Of a stretch of DNA of 64,000 bases, positions 16,702 through 25,913 are shown one piece after another. How positions within the stretch are numbered: the stretch's first letter is position 1; every line of letters starts with the position of its first letter. Position numbers and translations under genes: made by a program. The notes under the pieces are model-generated. The model was not told the origin of the DNA. It did no database searches and saw only the letters and a program-made list of their open reading frames with translations. Source of the DNA: G963677445 sp963678275. Its GTDB lineage: Bacteria > Bacteroidota > Ignavibacteria > Ignavibacteriales > Melioribacteraceae. The DNA is taken from the NCBI GenBank assembly GCA_963678275.1, contig OY782765.1, positions 4,526,001 to 4,590,000 on the forward strand, written 5' to 3'.

Positions 16702-19023
16702 TTACTCCTCCACTTTTGTGATTTTTTCCGCAAGCTCCTTTAACCTCTCAGGTCGGGGATGCCCGTTTTTAATCGCTATTTTTACATTTTCACTCAAATC
16801 CCAGCCAATTGATCTTATTCCTTCATCTAATAATTTCTCGATATTTTCCTCAGCTTCATCGAGAAATTCAGAATAATGCGCGTATCTGTAAAACCATAAC
16901 TCAAGAGTCAGATCATTTTTTTCACCACTGGATAATTTTAATGCTTTCTCAAGATATTCAGTCGCTTCTTCTTTCCTGCCAACTATTAGCAGGAATTGAG
17001 CGTAATTGCCATTGATGTTTGCATCTTCCGGATCAAGCTCTAAAGCTTTTTTATAAAATTTCTCAGCTCCTTCATAATCCTTTTTTATTTCGTGTAAAAA
17101 GGAGGCATAATTGCCATTGATGTTTGCATGTTCCGGATCAATTTCCAAAGCTTTACGATAAAATTTCTCAGCTCCTTCATAATCCTTTTTTATATTCTTT
17201 AAAAAGTTAGCATAATTACCGTTGATGTTTGCATGTTCCGGATCAATTTCCAAAGCTTTACGATAAAATTTCTCAGCTCCTTCATAATCCTTTTTTATAT
17301 TCTTTAAAAAGTTAGCATAATTACCGTTGATGATTGCATGCGCCGGATCAAGCTCCAAAGCTTTATGATAAAATTTTTCAGCTCCTTCATAATCCTTTTT
17401 TATATCTTTTAAGAAGTTGGCATAGTTACCGTTGTTGTTTGCATGTTCAGGCTCAAGCTCCAAAGCTTTATGATAAAATTTTTCAGCTCCTTCAAAATCC
17501 TTTTTTATATCTTTCAAGTAGACTGCATAATTACCATTGTTATTCGCATTTTCCGGCTCAAGCTCCAAAGCTTTACGATAAAATTTTTCAGCATTTTTAT
17601 AATCCTTCTTTATATCTTGTAAGAAAAGCGCATAATTACCATTAATACTTGCATGTTCAGGCTCAAGCTCCAAAGCTTTACGATAAAATTTTTCAGCTCC
17701 TTTAAAATCCTTTTTTATATCGTCTAAGAAGATTGCATAATTGCCATTGATGTTTGCATTTTCCGCATCAAGCTCCAACGCTTTTTTATAAAATTTCTCA
17801 GCTCCTTCATAATCCTTTTTTATATCGTGTAAAAAGGAGGCATAATTACCATTGTTGTTTACATTTTCCGGATCAATTTTTAAAGCTTTAATATAATACT
17901 CTTCTAACCTATCGTATTCTTTTTTATCAAAATGAAGAAAATATGTGAAATCATTCCACAACCAGGCAGTTTTAGGGAATTTTTCGAGAGCTTCAAGGTA
18001 AATAAGCTTTCTTTTTTCAAAGTCAGGTTCATTATCAGCCAAATCGGAGTATTCAAACGCCGAAAGTTCCTTCGCGGGTTCTTCCGTTTCTGTAGTTATC
18101 TCTTTCTCTTTCCCGCTAATTTCATTAAGCTGTTTGTTTGCTGATTCAATTCTTTTTTTTGTTATCAACTCAAGCTCTTCATTGATTGGTTTAATTTCAT
18201 CAAAAACCCATAGAAGCTCATGCATAATTTCATCAAAGCCATCTATCTCTATATATCTTCCATTTAATTTTTTAATAAGTTTTCTTATTCTTTCTGAAAC
18301 CGCACTATTCCTGAGGCCGCACCAGAAAAAGTTACTCGGTTTATTCATTTGTTCAAAATATTCCATCAGGCTGCCGTCATTACCGCCATAACCAATCACA
18401 ACAGGGATATGGCTGCTGAAGATATTATCTAATGGTTCTTTCCAGCTATCATCAAGTTTGCCGATATCGGCCGGGTCGCTTTTGGGCTCCAGCAAAAGAT
18501 CACGATGAATTTTGATTATAAGAGGATGGATAATGGAGGGCCGGGCGTAGCCGCTCAGCGATTCATGTCCGCAAACAAGCGGTGTTTGGTCGGTGTATTG
18601 GTAAATGGCTGTTTCAATTAAACTGTCAAAATTTGTTGTAAGAATGCAATGCCCGGGCGCTTTTGTCAGAATCTGGGCAAGAACTATATGTCCAAAAGTT
18701 GGCTTCGCTGATTTCATTTCCTGAACCAGAAATTCATAACCTGATGTTTTGTCACTTTCAAATCGTTTTCGGTATATGGGGCCATAAAAAGCCGCGAGGT
18801 CCTTTGTTTTCAATTTTACTTTTTCGGCCCATTGTTCAATTTCATCTTTAGAATATCTTTCCTGTATTTCCTTATACCACCTATCCGATAACTCTCCCCC
18901 GGATGGTATGCCGCTTTTTACACTGGCCCCGGCCCCGATGACGAAACAAAATTTTCGGCTTTCGGTGTTCTTGTGTATATCTCTTACAGTGTACTTAAAG
19001 GTTTGCGAGCTGATTTTTTCCAT
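16702..19023 (-). CDS. SIR2-domain protein with C-terminal TPR array (candidate antiphage NADase)
   Basis: 773 residues. Residues about 22-270 form a SIR2-like Rossmann domain: GAGAS (31-35), TTNFDS (129-134), KIHRDLL (171-177) and GYGGNDGS (211-218). Asn131 and His173 match the catalytic Asn/His pair of NAD-degrading defence sirtuins, and the KLHG-type glycine is replaced by Arg174. A charged linker (300-330) leads to about ten TPRs. Eight of these (386-665) are near-identical 35-residue units ending in ALEL/IDPEHAN; a ninth is degenerate, and a helical cap follows to 773. SIR2 proteins with repeat sensors (for example DSR and SIR2-STAND types) deplete NAD on phage infection. Proximity to restriction-modification genes supports a defence role. 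Target and trigger are unknown. Confidence 0.85.
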   Translation of the reverse strand: MEKISSQTFKYTVRDIHKNTESRKFCFVIGAGASVKSGIPSGGELSDRWYKEIQERYSKDEIEQWAEKVKLKTKDLAAFYGPIYRKRFESDKTSGYEFLVQEMKSAKPTFGHIVLAQILTKAPGHCILTTNFDSLIETAIYQYTDQTPLVCGHESLSGYARPSIIHPLIIKIHRDLLLEPKSDPADIGKLDDSWKEPLDNIFSSHIPVVIGYGGNDGSLMEYFEQMNKPSNFFWCGLRNSAVSERIRKLIKKLNGRYIEIDGFDEIMHELLWVFDEIKPINEELELITKKRIESANKQLNEISGKEKEITTETEEPAKELSAFEYSDLADNEPDFEKRKLIYLEALEKFPKTAWLWNDFTYFLHFDKKEYDRLEEYYIKALKIDPENVNNNGNYASFLHDIKKDYEGAEKFYKKALELDAENANINGNYAIFLDDIKKDFKGAEKFYRKALELEPEHASINGNYALFLQDIKKDYKNAEKFYRKALELEPENANNNGNYAVYLKDIKKDFEGAEKFYHKALELEPEHANNNGNYANFLKDIKKDYEGAEKFYHKALELDPAHAIINGNYANFLKNIKKDYEGAEKFYRKALEIDPEHANINGNYANFLKNIKKDYEGAEKFYRKALEIDPEHANINGNYASFLHEIKKDYEGAEKFYKKALELDPEDANINGNYAQFLLIVGRKEEATEYLEKALKLSSGEKNDLTLELWFYRYAHYSEFLDEAEENIEKLLDEGIRSIGWDLSENVKIAIKNGHPRPERLKELAEKITKVEE
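17029..17868 (-). repeat. eight tandem 105-bp coding repeats (TPR units)
   Basis: Eight in-frame units of exactly 105 bp encode 35-residue TPRs of the form ENANINGNYA..FL..IKKDYEGAEKFY. Units around 17155-17365 are almost identical at DNA level over more than 75 bases, which points to recent expansion or gene conversion. A related but diverged 34-residue unit continues to about 16927. Confidence 0.9.
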
Positions 19024-19393
19024 TATTTATTCTCAATATGTAATGCTTTGTTAAAATTCTAATGCCTGCTGACAAAAATTTATTCCGGTGAGAATCCGGT
19101 TATGGAACTCAACGAATTATATATAAGCAAATTTCATATTTAATCTATAAAGTTAATATAGTTTTTCTCTTAACAAGAGCGAATTACCCCAAATGCAATC
19201 AGTCAATCGCAAAATAGTGAAATGTAAAATTTTATGCAAAATAAAAATATCGGTTCTATATGAAAAACAAGATAGTAACAAGCTGAATAATTGGTTTGTT
19301 TTTAATTTTGATTCGTCAAAGCTCTCACGGGAAATTTCCCTTGACTATTCTACACCATATAGCATATATTTTAATTTTTTACGGAGTGAACCT
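19024..19393. other. AT-rich intergenic region upstream of the SIR2-TPR gene
   Basis: About 370 bases with no gene I would support; an 85-codon plus-strand frame here has no protein-like character. It is probably the promoter region of the SIR2-TPR gene plus the 3' flank of the next minus-strand gene. No strong hairpin seen. Confidence 0.4.
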
Positions 19394-20443
19394 TTAACTG
19401 TTTTTACTCCGAATAAATGGAATAGTTGCTTTTACCCACCTGTGAAATAACTTCCGATAAGCATAAAAATATGCGACTGTAATTATTATGAAAAAAAACA
19501 CTGCTTTTGTTTTTGCTTTTCGGGAAGACTTCATATTGTCGAAATCCTCAGTCTTCAATAACTCAAAGAATCCCATTTTTAATTCATAAACACTTATTTT
19601 CCCAGGATTGGAAATGTATTTATTAAAAAAGCTTTCTGGAATTTCTTTTGCAATATATTCCTCATAATCATCATTCAGAACAGATATTTGAATTTTTTCT
19701 CCCTTCTTTCCAAAAGCAGCCAATGTATTCCTTTTTAACACATCATAAAAATCCTGTTCAAAACAAAAGCGCAATTCGGGATGCTCAATGATTTTCAAAG
19801 TTATATTTTCATCACTTTTATTCTCATCAATTATTTTTACATCTTCGGCAAGAGTTCCTTCTACTTCAATTAGTAAAGATTTATCAAATGGCCTGTAAAA
19901 AAAATCCTTACCTAATTTGATTGAAAGAAATATATAGATAAATGAAAAGAAAAAAAGGAAAAGATATAAATAGGGAATTGTTCTTTTTCTTGATTTGCTG
20001 AGATAATTTTGTGTGCCGTTGTTCAATCCTCTTATAATAGCGGATTTGACAGCTTCGTAATTTTTCAGATAATAATTGGTTATAACAAACTTTTCCTTTT
20101 CAGTAAAAATATGCGCGCATTCATCGCCGTTAAGTTGTCTTTTTATTATATATTTTGAGAGGCTTTTCCTGCGGATTACCTTTCTGCTCAAAAATCTGTT
20201 TAAAATAATTTCATCTTCTCTTATGGAAATTTTGAAAAACAATCCATAAACAAATTTGTAAAACAAATAGAGAGTAAGTAAGGAAAATAATGTGCCAATA
20301 AAAAACATTGTTAAACTGAATACCGGATCGGTATAGAGGTGATAAAATATTGGTATCGGGAAAACAAGTGATAAAATGCCACCAAATAAAAATTGTAATG
20401 TGCCGCTCTTTTTTGTCAGAGAATCAATATTGTCTCTTTTCAT
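19394..20443 (-). CDS. membrane protein with PH-like domain, function unknown
   Basis: About 349 residues from the ATG at 20443; a TTG four codons upstream (20455) is less likely. Two hydrophobic segments near the N-terminus (around residues 20-65) are followed by a region with FKISIREDEIILNRFLSRKVI, similar in rhythm to bacterial PH-like domains. A third hydrophobic segment (about 160-180), a soluble domain of about 130 residues and a final helix near 315-335 follow. I do not recognise the family. It lies 371 bases upstream of the SIR2-TPR gene on the same strand, too far to assume an operon. Confidence 0.55.
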   Translation of the reverse strand: MKRDNIDSLTKKSGTLQFLFGGILSLVFPIPIFYHLYTDPVFSLTMFFIGTLFSLLTLYLFYKFVYGLFFKISIREDEIILNRFLSRKVIRRKSLSKYIIKRQLNGDECAHIFTEKEKFVITNYYLKNYEAVKSAIIRGLNNGTQNYLSKSRKRTIPYLYLFLFFFSFIYIFLSIKLGKDFFYRPFDKSLLIEVEGTLAEDVKIIDENKSDENITLKIIEHPELRFCFEQDFYDVLKRNTLAAFGKKGEKIQISVLNDDYEEYIAKEIPESFFNKYISNPGKISVYELKMGFFELLKTEDFDNMKSSRKAKTKAVFFFIIITVAYFYAYRKLFHRWVKATIPFIRSKNS

Positions 20444-20509
20444 AATATGATACAATAATTCTTTGTGATCATTATTAAGATTGTTTTCATGAATAACATA
20501 CAGGGCATT

Positions 20510-21586
20510 CTATTTCTTATCACCCGCGCAGTCAAATTGTTCGAGGTGTTCTATCAATCCGCGAATATCATTATCTGAGACTTTAACGCCTAACCTGCGG
20601 CAGAGATTTGTGAAAAGAACCCGGTTTTTTTCCGGATCATATGGTGTAAAATGTTTTGCCACATCCCCTTCGACATAAGCGTTGACATCCAGGGTGAGAA
20701 GGGGGGCGTCGCAGGAGAAATCGAAATCTTTGAAATATAGATATTTTAACGCCGGACTTGCCGCCGAGCGGTAAAGAATTTGTCTTTCGGGGATATTATA
20801 AACAATATTCCACTTGGTATGGGGGGCCGCTACTACATTGGTAAGAGTTTCAAAGGCATATTTCAGCGCGTTTTTTTCGCCGCTCGAAGCGTAGTTTTTG
20901 TTTCTTTCGGCAGCGTCAGTGAAGCGCTGATTTGTATCGCCACGGTCCGATTCCCACCAGGAGGGGCCTCCTTTTTTGCATGACTCAAGCGCGACGTCAT
21001 AAAAGGAATTTGAAAGAGCTTTAACCGGTAGCTCCTCACCTTTTCTGATAACGGTTATTCCTTTGTACCACTCAATTACCACACTCGCGCCGGTAGCGTC
21101 GGAAATAAGAAAATGGACAGGGTTGGCTGAATCTTCGAGTCTGACTTTTTTTTCCGCTTCGACAACTTCATCAATATTCTTACAGTTATCGAGAATATAC
21201 TGAGCCCAGGGTCCTATCGGAAGGGGCGGTCTTTCATCACGTTCCGAAAATCTTGAACCAAGGAGCTCCATTGAACCGATCACCAGGCCTTCTTCATTCA
21301 TGCCGCCGAAAGCCCATTCGAGTCCCGCCAGATTAAAGGTGACACTCCCATATTTGGAAATCCATTCCGCCTTAATACCTGTGGTTCCCTCTCCGAAACC
21401 CGATTTTTTGATTCCCCTCCGGTTAATAAAAACCATTCCGTCGCCGGGAATAAACAGGTCAAGATTACATCCGAATACCGGGCCGGCCGGAGTATCCATA
21501 CAAAAATTTGTGCAGGCATTTGAAAATTCCGCGGGGGTAAAAACTATTATCAGCAGCAGCAATGAGGCGGCAATTCCTTTTCTCAT
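20510..21586 (-). CDS. secreted Ntn-type amidase (choloylglycine hydrolase/penicillin acylase-like)
   Basis: 358 residues from the ATG at 21586. GGAG six bases upstream favours this start over the ATG four codons earlier. After a signal peptide ending SNA the mature protein begins at Cys (CTNFCMDTPAGPVFGCNLD), the nucleophile of linear-amide C-N hydrolases. The pattern GRN/GCNLD-W seen in the family is present as FGCNLDLF. GLEWAFGGMNEEGLVIG is the characteristic strand-turn that follows. Members hydrolyse conjugated bile salts, penicillin V or N-acyl-homoserine lactones; the substrate here is not predictable. The C-terminal CRRLG...CAGDKK tail contains extra cysteines. Confidence 0.85.
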   Translation of the reverse strand: MRKGIAASLLLLIIVFTPAEFSNACTNFCMDTPAGPVFGCNLDLFIPGDGMVFINRRGIKKSGFGEGTTGIKAEWISKYGSVTFNLAGLEWAFGGMNEEGLVIGSMELLGSRFSERDERPPLPIGPWAQYILDNCKNIDEVVEAEKKVRLEDSANPVHFLISDATGASVVIEWYKGITVIRKGEELPVKALSNSFYDVALESCKKGGPSWWESDRGDTNQRFTDAAERNKNYASSGEKNALKYAFETLTNVVAAPHTKWNIVYNIPERQILYRSAASPALKYLYFKDFDFSCDAPLLTLDVNAYVEGDVAKHFTPYDPEKNRVLFTNLCRRLGVKVSDNDIRGLIEHLEQFDCAGDKK

Positions 21587-21662
21587 TCCGGTCTCCATCC
21601 AAATATAATGTTTTATGTTAAGCTAACATTTCCGGAGTAAAAATCAAAATTGTCTTACCGGT

Positions 21663-21968
21663 TCAGGTTAAATGCACCAGCAGGTCTGAAACCGGGGTCA
21701 TCTCATATAAGGTTTCAACAGATTCGCATGAATTTCTCATCTCCTTATAAGAATTCTCAACAACAGATTCCGGCAAAACAGCTTTATCCCTCGCTTCTTT
21801 TGAGAGCCATTGGGCATAGGCAATATATTCGCCATCTCTGCTTTTATGAAGCCTTGAGCCGAGCGCTCCGCAGTGAGCCTTAAAGCCCTCTGTAACTTCT
21901 TTCCAGGAGCTGATAAACTGTTTTTCTTTTCCTTCGATGATTATGAATTTATATATAACGCAGTACAT
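21663..21968 (-). CDS. ABM-domain (antibiotic biosynthesis monooxygenase-like) protein
   Basis: 101 residues. The pattern MYCVIYKFIIIEGKEKQF, the mid-protein GSRLHKSRDGEYIAYAQW and the final LYEMTPVSDLL fit a single ferredoxin-like dimeric alpha/beta barrel of the ABM superfamily. Such small proteins are cofactor-free oxygenases or haem-degradation relatives, but many have no known reaction. It sits 64 bases upstream of the amidase gene on the same strand and may be co-transcribed with it. Confidence 0.75.
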   Translation of the reverse strand: MYCVIYKFIIIEGKEKQFISSWKEVTEGFKAHCGALGSRLHKSRDGEYIAYAQWLSKEARDKAVLPESVVENSYKEMRNSCESVETLYEMTPVSDLLVHLT

Positions 21969-22153
21969 AAGCCGATTCTTTCTTATTTATTTTTACGGGT
22001 ACAGTTTTTAACGCTGAAACTGAATTTATAATTCATCCACCATTTATAAAATGGAGCCGAACTTCAGGAATAAAGGGGAACTACTCAAAATAAACTTTGA
22101 ATTTGCAGTATGCCGCATATTTATTATATTATAACATCATGTAAATAAACGAG

Positions 22154-22924
22154 TTGGTAGTGAATAACATCTGGGATACATTTGAAATAAAATCTGGTTC
22201 AACATTTACCTGGGAATGTTCTTCGTCAATTCTGGATTTTGATTTTGACGGGATGGAGCTTAAGGCCGCATACAGGTTTAAACAGGAAAAACTCCCCGAT
22301 CCGGTATGGACCCGCTATCCTGTTCAGGGAGATAATCTGAAAATAAGAATAAATCCTTTTTTCCCTTCAGAACCTTTCCTGGTAAAACCTGATAATCTTA
22401 TCATTATGCAGGCAGGTTCCGTTTCAAAGGTTTACGTCAGGCTGCCGGTGTGGATTTATGTGGAAATTCTCTCCGAAAAACCGATTGAAATTACCTCTGA
22501 ACCGTCGGTTAAACTTTCGAAAACCTGGCTTGGTTCTTTCACCGAGGGTGAATTATGTTTCTCGATCGGCAGCAGCACAAAAAATATCCATCTGCCTGAT
22601 CCTGAAAGAAATAATATGGCTTTATGTCCGGTAAATATTATAAACGCATCCAATACAGACAGAATCATCAAAAAAATCTGCCTCCGTTCAAAATATCTTT
22701 CACTTTATTATAAAGATTCTCAGCTTTATACGGACCGGATGGAAATTAAATTCCGATCGGCTGAGCAGGAAAGCCTGGTTGATGTGGAGGGAAAAGCGCC
22801 TGAGGAAGCCGCGGACGCGACCCTGATAGAAACTCCCGCCGAAGGAGGAGGAAAAAATCTTATATCTAAATCGTTCCATACCCTGGTTACCTGGACAGCA
22901 AGTTCTATAAGTTTAAGGAAATAA
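22154..22924 (+). CDS. DUF432-like protein
   Basis: About 256 residues. The frame begins with TTG at 22154 or GTG at 22160; there is no ATG at the start of the domain. The soluble, beta-rich body and the ending LVTWTASSISLRK resemble DUF432 proteins, which are commonly encoded next to MscS channels; I place it there on context and overall look. It ends 2 bases before the MscS start, so the two are translationally linked. A role as accessory or regulator of the channel is inference. Confidence 0.65.
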   Translation: MVVNNIWDTFEIKSGSTFTWECSSSILDFDFDGMELKAAYRFKQEKLPDPVWTRYPVQGDNLKIRINPFFPSEPFLVKPDNLIIMQAGSVSKVYVRLPVWIYVEILSEKPIEITSEPSVKLSKTWLGSFTEGELCFSIGSSTKNIHLPDPERNNMALCPVNIINASNTDRIIKKICLRSKYLSLYYKDSQLYTDRMEIKFRSAEQESLVDVEGKAPEEAADATLIETPAEGGGKNLISKSFHTLVTWTASSISLRK

Positions 22925-22926
22925 AT

Positions 22927-23838
22927 ATGCCGGAAACAGAAGGCCTTACAGAAATATTCAAAGATCTATTTTCACCCGATAAAATCCTGATAGTTGTCAG
23001 ATCAGGGATTATATTGATTTTCGGGCTGCCGCTGATATTTTTTATAGCTAAATGGCTGAGGAAACATCTTCCATCCAAAATGACAGCTCAGCAGAAAATG
23101 CTTATCAGCAAGTCGGTTCTTTACCTCGGTGTGACCCTGCTTATAATATCAATATTGAATGATCTCGATTTCAAGATATCACACCTGCTCGGCGCCGCGG
23201 GCATTATCGGCATCGCGGTCGGGTTCGCTTCGCAGACGAGTGTTTCCAATATTATCAGCGGCCTTTTCCTGGTTTTTGAAAAGCCATTCGAGGTCGGCGA
23301 TGTAATTACCGTAAACGGCACGACAGGAATAATATTGTCTATTGACCTGCTCTCGATAAAACTGAGGACATTTGACAACAAACTTGTCAGGGTTCCAAAT
23401 GAAACAATCATCAAATCGGAAGTGATAAATGTTACCCGGTTTCCCATCCGACGTGTTGATATTAATGTGGGCGTGGCCTATAAAGAAGATTTGAGCAGGG
23501 TAAAAAAAATACTGCTCGATATCGCGGATAAAAACACCCTTTGCCTTACAGAGCCTGAACCAATGGTAATTTATTCCGGTTATGGCAATTCGTCGGTGGA
23601 CCTGTTATTCCTTGCCTGGACTGTAAAGGAGGACTGGTTTAAACTTAAAAACACTCTTATGGAGGAAATTAAAGCGCGGTTTGACGCGGAGGGAATTGAA
23701 ATTCCATTTCCGCATGTATCTCTTTATGCCGGAGAAAAGAGCAAGCCGATTTCAGTAATAGTTGAAAAGGAATTAAATGACAGAGATAAAAGCTCAGAAC
23801 CAGAAAACCAAAATAAAGAAGAAAAAGAAAGTCAGTAA
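22927..23838 (+). CDS. mscS: small-conductance mechanosensitive channel, MscS family
   Basis: 303 residues with three N-terminal hydrophobic helices (about 20-45, 60-80, 85-120). The pore-lining helix AAGIIGIAVGFASQTSVSN is followed by GLFLVFEKPFEVGDVI, the beta-domain entry that defines the family. It opens under membrane tension to release solutes after hypo-osmotic shock. The C-terminal tail is highly charged (EPENQNKEEKESQ) and is encoded in the 62 bases that overlap the CorA start. It lies in an operon between the DUF432-like gene and corA. Confidence 0.92.
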   Translation: MPETEGLTEIFKDLFSPDKILIVVRSGIILIFGLPLIFFIAKWLRKHLPSKMTAQQKMLISKSVLYLGVTLLIISILNDLDFKISHLLGAAGIIGIAVGFASQTSVSNIISGLFLVFEKPFEVGDVITVNGTTGIILSIDLLSIKLRTFDNKLVRVPNETIIKSEVINVTRFPIRRVDINVGVAYKEDLSRVKKILLDIADKNTLCLTEPEPMVIYSGYGNSSVDLLFLAWTVKEDWFKLKNTLMEEIKARFDAEGIEIPFPHVSLYAGEKSKPISVIVEKELNDRDKSSEPENQNKEEKESQ

Positions 23839-24871
23839 AAGGGGATTAGCCCCCGGCAGTCCCATTTTTACAGGGTCGAAAAAAAGTGACCAGGTAAGAT
23901 TTGACCTGCTTGCTTATAACAAATCAGAGGTTAAACATATAAAAGAGCCGGATCTGAATTTTATTAAAAACGCCCGAAGTCTTGAAGGGGTGAACTGGCT
24001 TGTGATATCGGGTCTACATGAAACAAAAAAGCTTGAGAAGATACTTGCTTCACTCGGAATCAGCAACCTTACTCTTGAAGATATTCTTAATGTAAACCAG
24101 AGGCCGAAGACAGACCCGTTCCCCAATTATATCTTCTCCACTATGAGGGTCTTTTCTGTTGACAGCAGCTCGACACATTTTGAGTCTGATCAGGTAAGCT
24201 GTCTGCTTGTTGAAAATTTTGTAATAACCATTCTTGAAAAAGAGACCGATATTTTCCTGCCCCTCGTAACAAGAATAAACAATCCCGCAGGACGTATCAG
24301 AAACCTGGGCCCCGATTATCTTTATTATGCCGTGCTCGATATTCTGCTCGACAGCTATTTTAATATTAACGATACTCTGGAAGAAATATTTGAGGATTAC
24401 GAGGAGAAGATTATTCTCGAAAGTAAAGATATCAGCGTCGCTAATATTCACGCATATAGGAAAATGCTGCTTCGTTATCTTCACGCGGTAAGACCTATTA
24501 AAGATGTGATTCAGAAGATTTCGAAATCGGAAACTTCCCTTATTACCGAATCCATCCATCCTTATCTTAATGACCTGGCGGACCATTACCAGTTGATCGC
24601 CGATTCCGCCGAATCGCTGAGGGAAATGAGTTCGGGACTTATGGATACTCATCTCAGTCTGGCAAGCAATAAAATGAATGAGGTTATGAAGGTGCTTACA
24701 ATAATAGCCACAATCTTTATCCCTTTAAGTTTTTTCGCCGGGCTTTATGGTATGAATTTCGAAAATATGCCTGAATTGAAATGGGAATATGGTTATTTCA
24801 TTTTACTCGGACTGATGTTCATCGCCACAGCCCTGATGCTCTGGTATTTCAGGAAGAAGGATTGGCTGTAG
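23777..24871 (+). CDS. corA: CorA-family magnesium/cobalt transporter
   Basis: 364 residues. The C-terminal pair of membrane helices carries the selectivity motif YGMNFENMPE (about residue 325 on), followed by a charged C-terminus WYFRKKDWL. The long cytoplasmic funnel domain precedes it. The start at 23777 overlaps the end of mscS by 62 bases; I found no later ATG that would keep the conserved funnel, so the overlap looks real. The first 20 residues are Lys-rich and outside the usual fold. Mg(2+) uptake is the expected role, and co-expression with MscS points to osmotic/ionic homeostasis. Confidence 0.92.
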   Translation: MTEIKAQNQKTKIKKKKKVSKRGLAPGSPIFTGSKKSDQVRFDLLAYNKSEVKHIKEPDLNFIKNARSLEGVNWLVISGLHETKKLEKILASLGISNLTLEDILNVNQRPKTDPFPNYIFSTMRVFSVDSSSTHFESDQVSCLLVENFVITILEKETDIFLPLVTRINNPAGRIRNLGPDYLYYAVLDILLDSYFNINDTLEEIFEDYEEKIILESKDISVANIHAYRKMLLRYLHAVRPIKDVIQKISKSETSLITESIHPYLNDLADHYQLIADSAESLREMSSGLMDTHLSLASNKMNEVMKVLTIIATIFIPLSFFAGLYGMNFENMPELKWEYGYFILLGLMFIATALMLWYFRKKDWL

Positions 24872-24946
24872 AATTATTTGACCTTTTCATTAAATAATTT
24901 TGCTGGAAATGACAAACATTTATATTATGCGAAGAAATCCTGTAAG

Positions 24947-25292
24947 TTCAGAACACCTTATATCTCGAAAAATGAAATCGCGGAAATTAATCGCGAATTA
25001 TCATATGCCAAGCTCTCAATATAAACAGTATTTCTCATTCATCGAGCAAATAATAAAATAGATGTCCCATTTTAAAGGATGAAAAGTTGTCTCTGTCGTC
25101 CCTTACGGGACTTTTTTGTGATTGTATGTTGCCCATTTACCCCACAATGAATTGCGGGGCTATTATCTGCTTGCCTGTCCGACGCGGCGGATCCCTGGCG
25201 GGACTCTCTTCCAGACTTCTATCCCGCGATTTGATTTTGCGAATGAATCCATGTAAGTTATTGTTTTTTCTAATCGGGATCAGGAATTCTGA
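24947..25292. repeat. palindrome-rich element with inverted ends (copy 3)
   Basis: It opens TTCAGAACACCTTATATCTCG and AAAATGAAATCGCGG, and closes CGCGATTTGATTTTGCGAATG and CAGGAATTCTGA. Length and layout match copy 1 at 5788-6108 in the same orientation, with the two sharing the ATAAACAGTATTTCTCATTC stretch. Inner palindromes include GTCCCTTACGGGAC and CCGACGCGGCGG. No gene. Confidence 0.7.
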
Positions 25293-25355
25293 AACCACAT
25301 ACATTTTTCCCCTCAGTAATTATTTAAAATGAAAAAGCCGATCAGACTTCCCTGA

Positions 25356-25441
25356 CCAGTTTTGAACCACTTTTCTCTTTTTCGAAAGTCCTCAGTTGAC
25401 CCGGTATAAATCAGCCCTTCAATTGATCTGATAACGTAAAC
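25356..25441 (-). pseudogene. GIY-YIG gene remnant with internal deletion
   Basis: About 86 bases match the GIY-YIG genes that follow: the C-terminal CCAGTTTTGAACCA...CTCTTTTTCG part is fused directly to the N-terminal part AAAGTCCTCAGTTGACCCGG...GATAACGTAAAC, with roughly 130 bases missing between. It is preceded by half of a GCCGATCAG hairpin like that at 26258-26290. It is a decayed member of the array to the right. Confidence 0.75.
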
Positions 25442-25515
25442 CGTACGAGCCGGAACCAAAAGGAAATAATCATAATTTTAATCGTAAACTGGCAAGCCAG
25501 AAAAAATACACCCGC

Positions 25516-25574
25516 CCGGTGGCTGAGCGGAGTCGAAGCTACCGCCGCTGGTTTCGACTCCGCTCAACCACCGG
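25516..25574. repeat. long hairpin with GGCTGAGCGGAGTCGAA arms
   Basis: CCGGTGGCTGAGCGGAGTCG and its near-complement CGACTCCGCTCAACCACCGG enclose a GC-rich loop. One arm also occurs near 9127-9150. I recall similar GGTTGAGCGGAGTCGAA palindromes in other Bacteroidota genomes. No coding frame. Confidence 0.65.
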
Positions 25575-25727
25575 CTAATTGATCTTTAAATCTTGCCATT
25601 TTGCGTAGAATTTAACTCCTTACGGAGTAATCATAGACTGGCAAACCAGAAAAAAAAGTGGTTAGTGGAGAGTGAAGAGATAAGAACCTGTAATTTTTCT
25701 TTAAGATAACTTCAGAATCCCAAAAAA

Positions 25728-25895
25728 GTCCCGTCAGGGACGACAGATAATAGCCCCGCAATTCATTGTGGGGAAATAAGTTAAGAGGTTGATCAAAAGT
25801 CCCGCCAGGGATTCTCCGCGGCGAACAGGCAGACAGAATTCCCCGGTAAATTGATGGTCAAATATAATTTTGCCATTTTGCGTAGAATTTAACTA
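25728..25895. repeat. direct copy of the 8.9-9.07 kb repeat unit
   Basis: From AAAGTCCCGTCAGGGACGAC through GAATTCCCCGGTAAATTGATGG to GCGTAGAATTTAACT this block is nearly identical to 8905-9070. Inner hairpins: GTCCCGTCAGGGAC, CCCCGCAATTCATTGTGGGG and CCCGCCAGGGA followed by a CCGCGG palindrome that differs between the two copies (CTCCGCGGAG versus CTCCGCGGCG). Confidence 0.7.
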
Positions 25896-25913
25896 CTAAC
25901 GGAGTAATCATAA

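Noticed and set aside
17029..17868. possible CRISPR array (eight regular 105-bp repeats)
   Set aside because: Units are contiguous coding TPR repeats in an open frame with no spacers.
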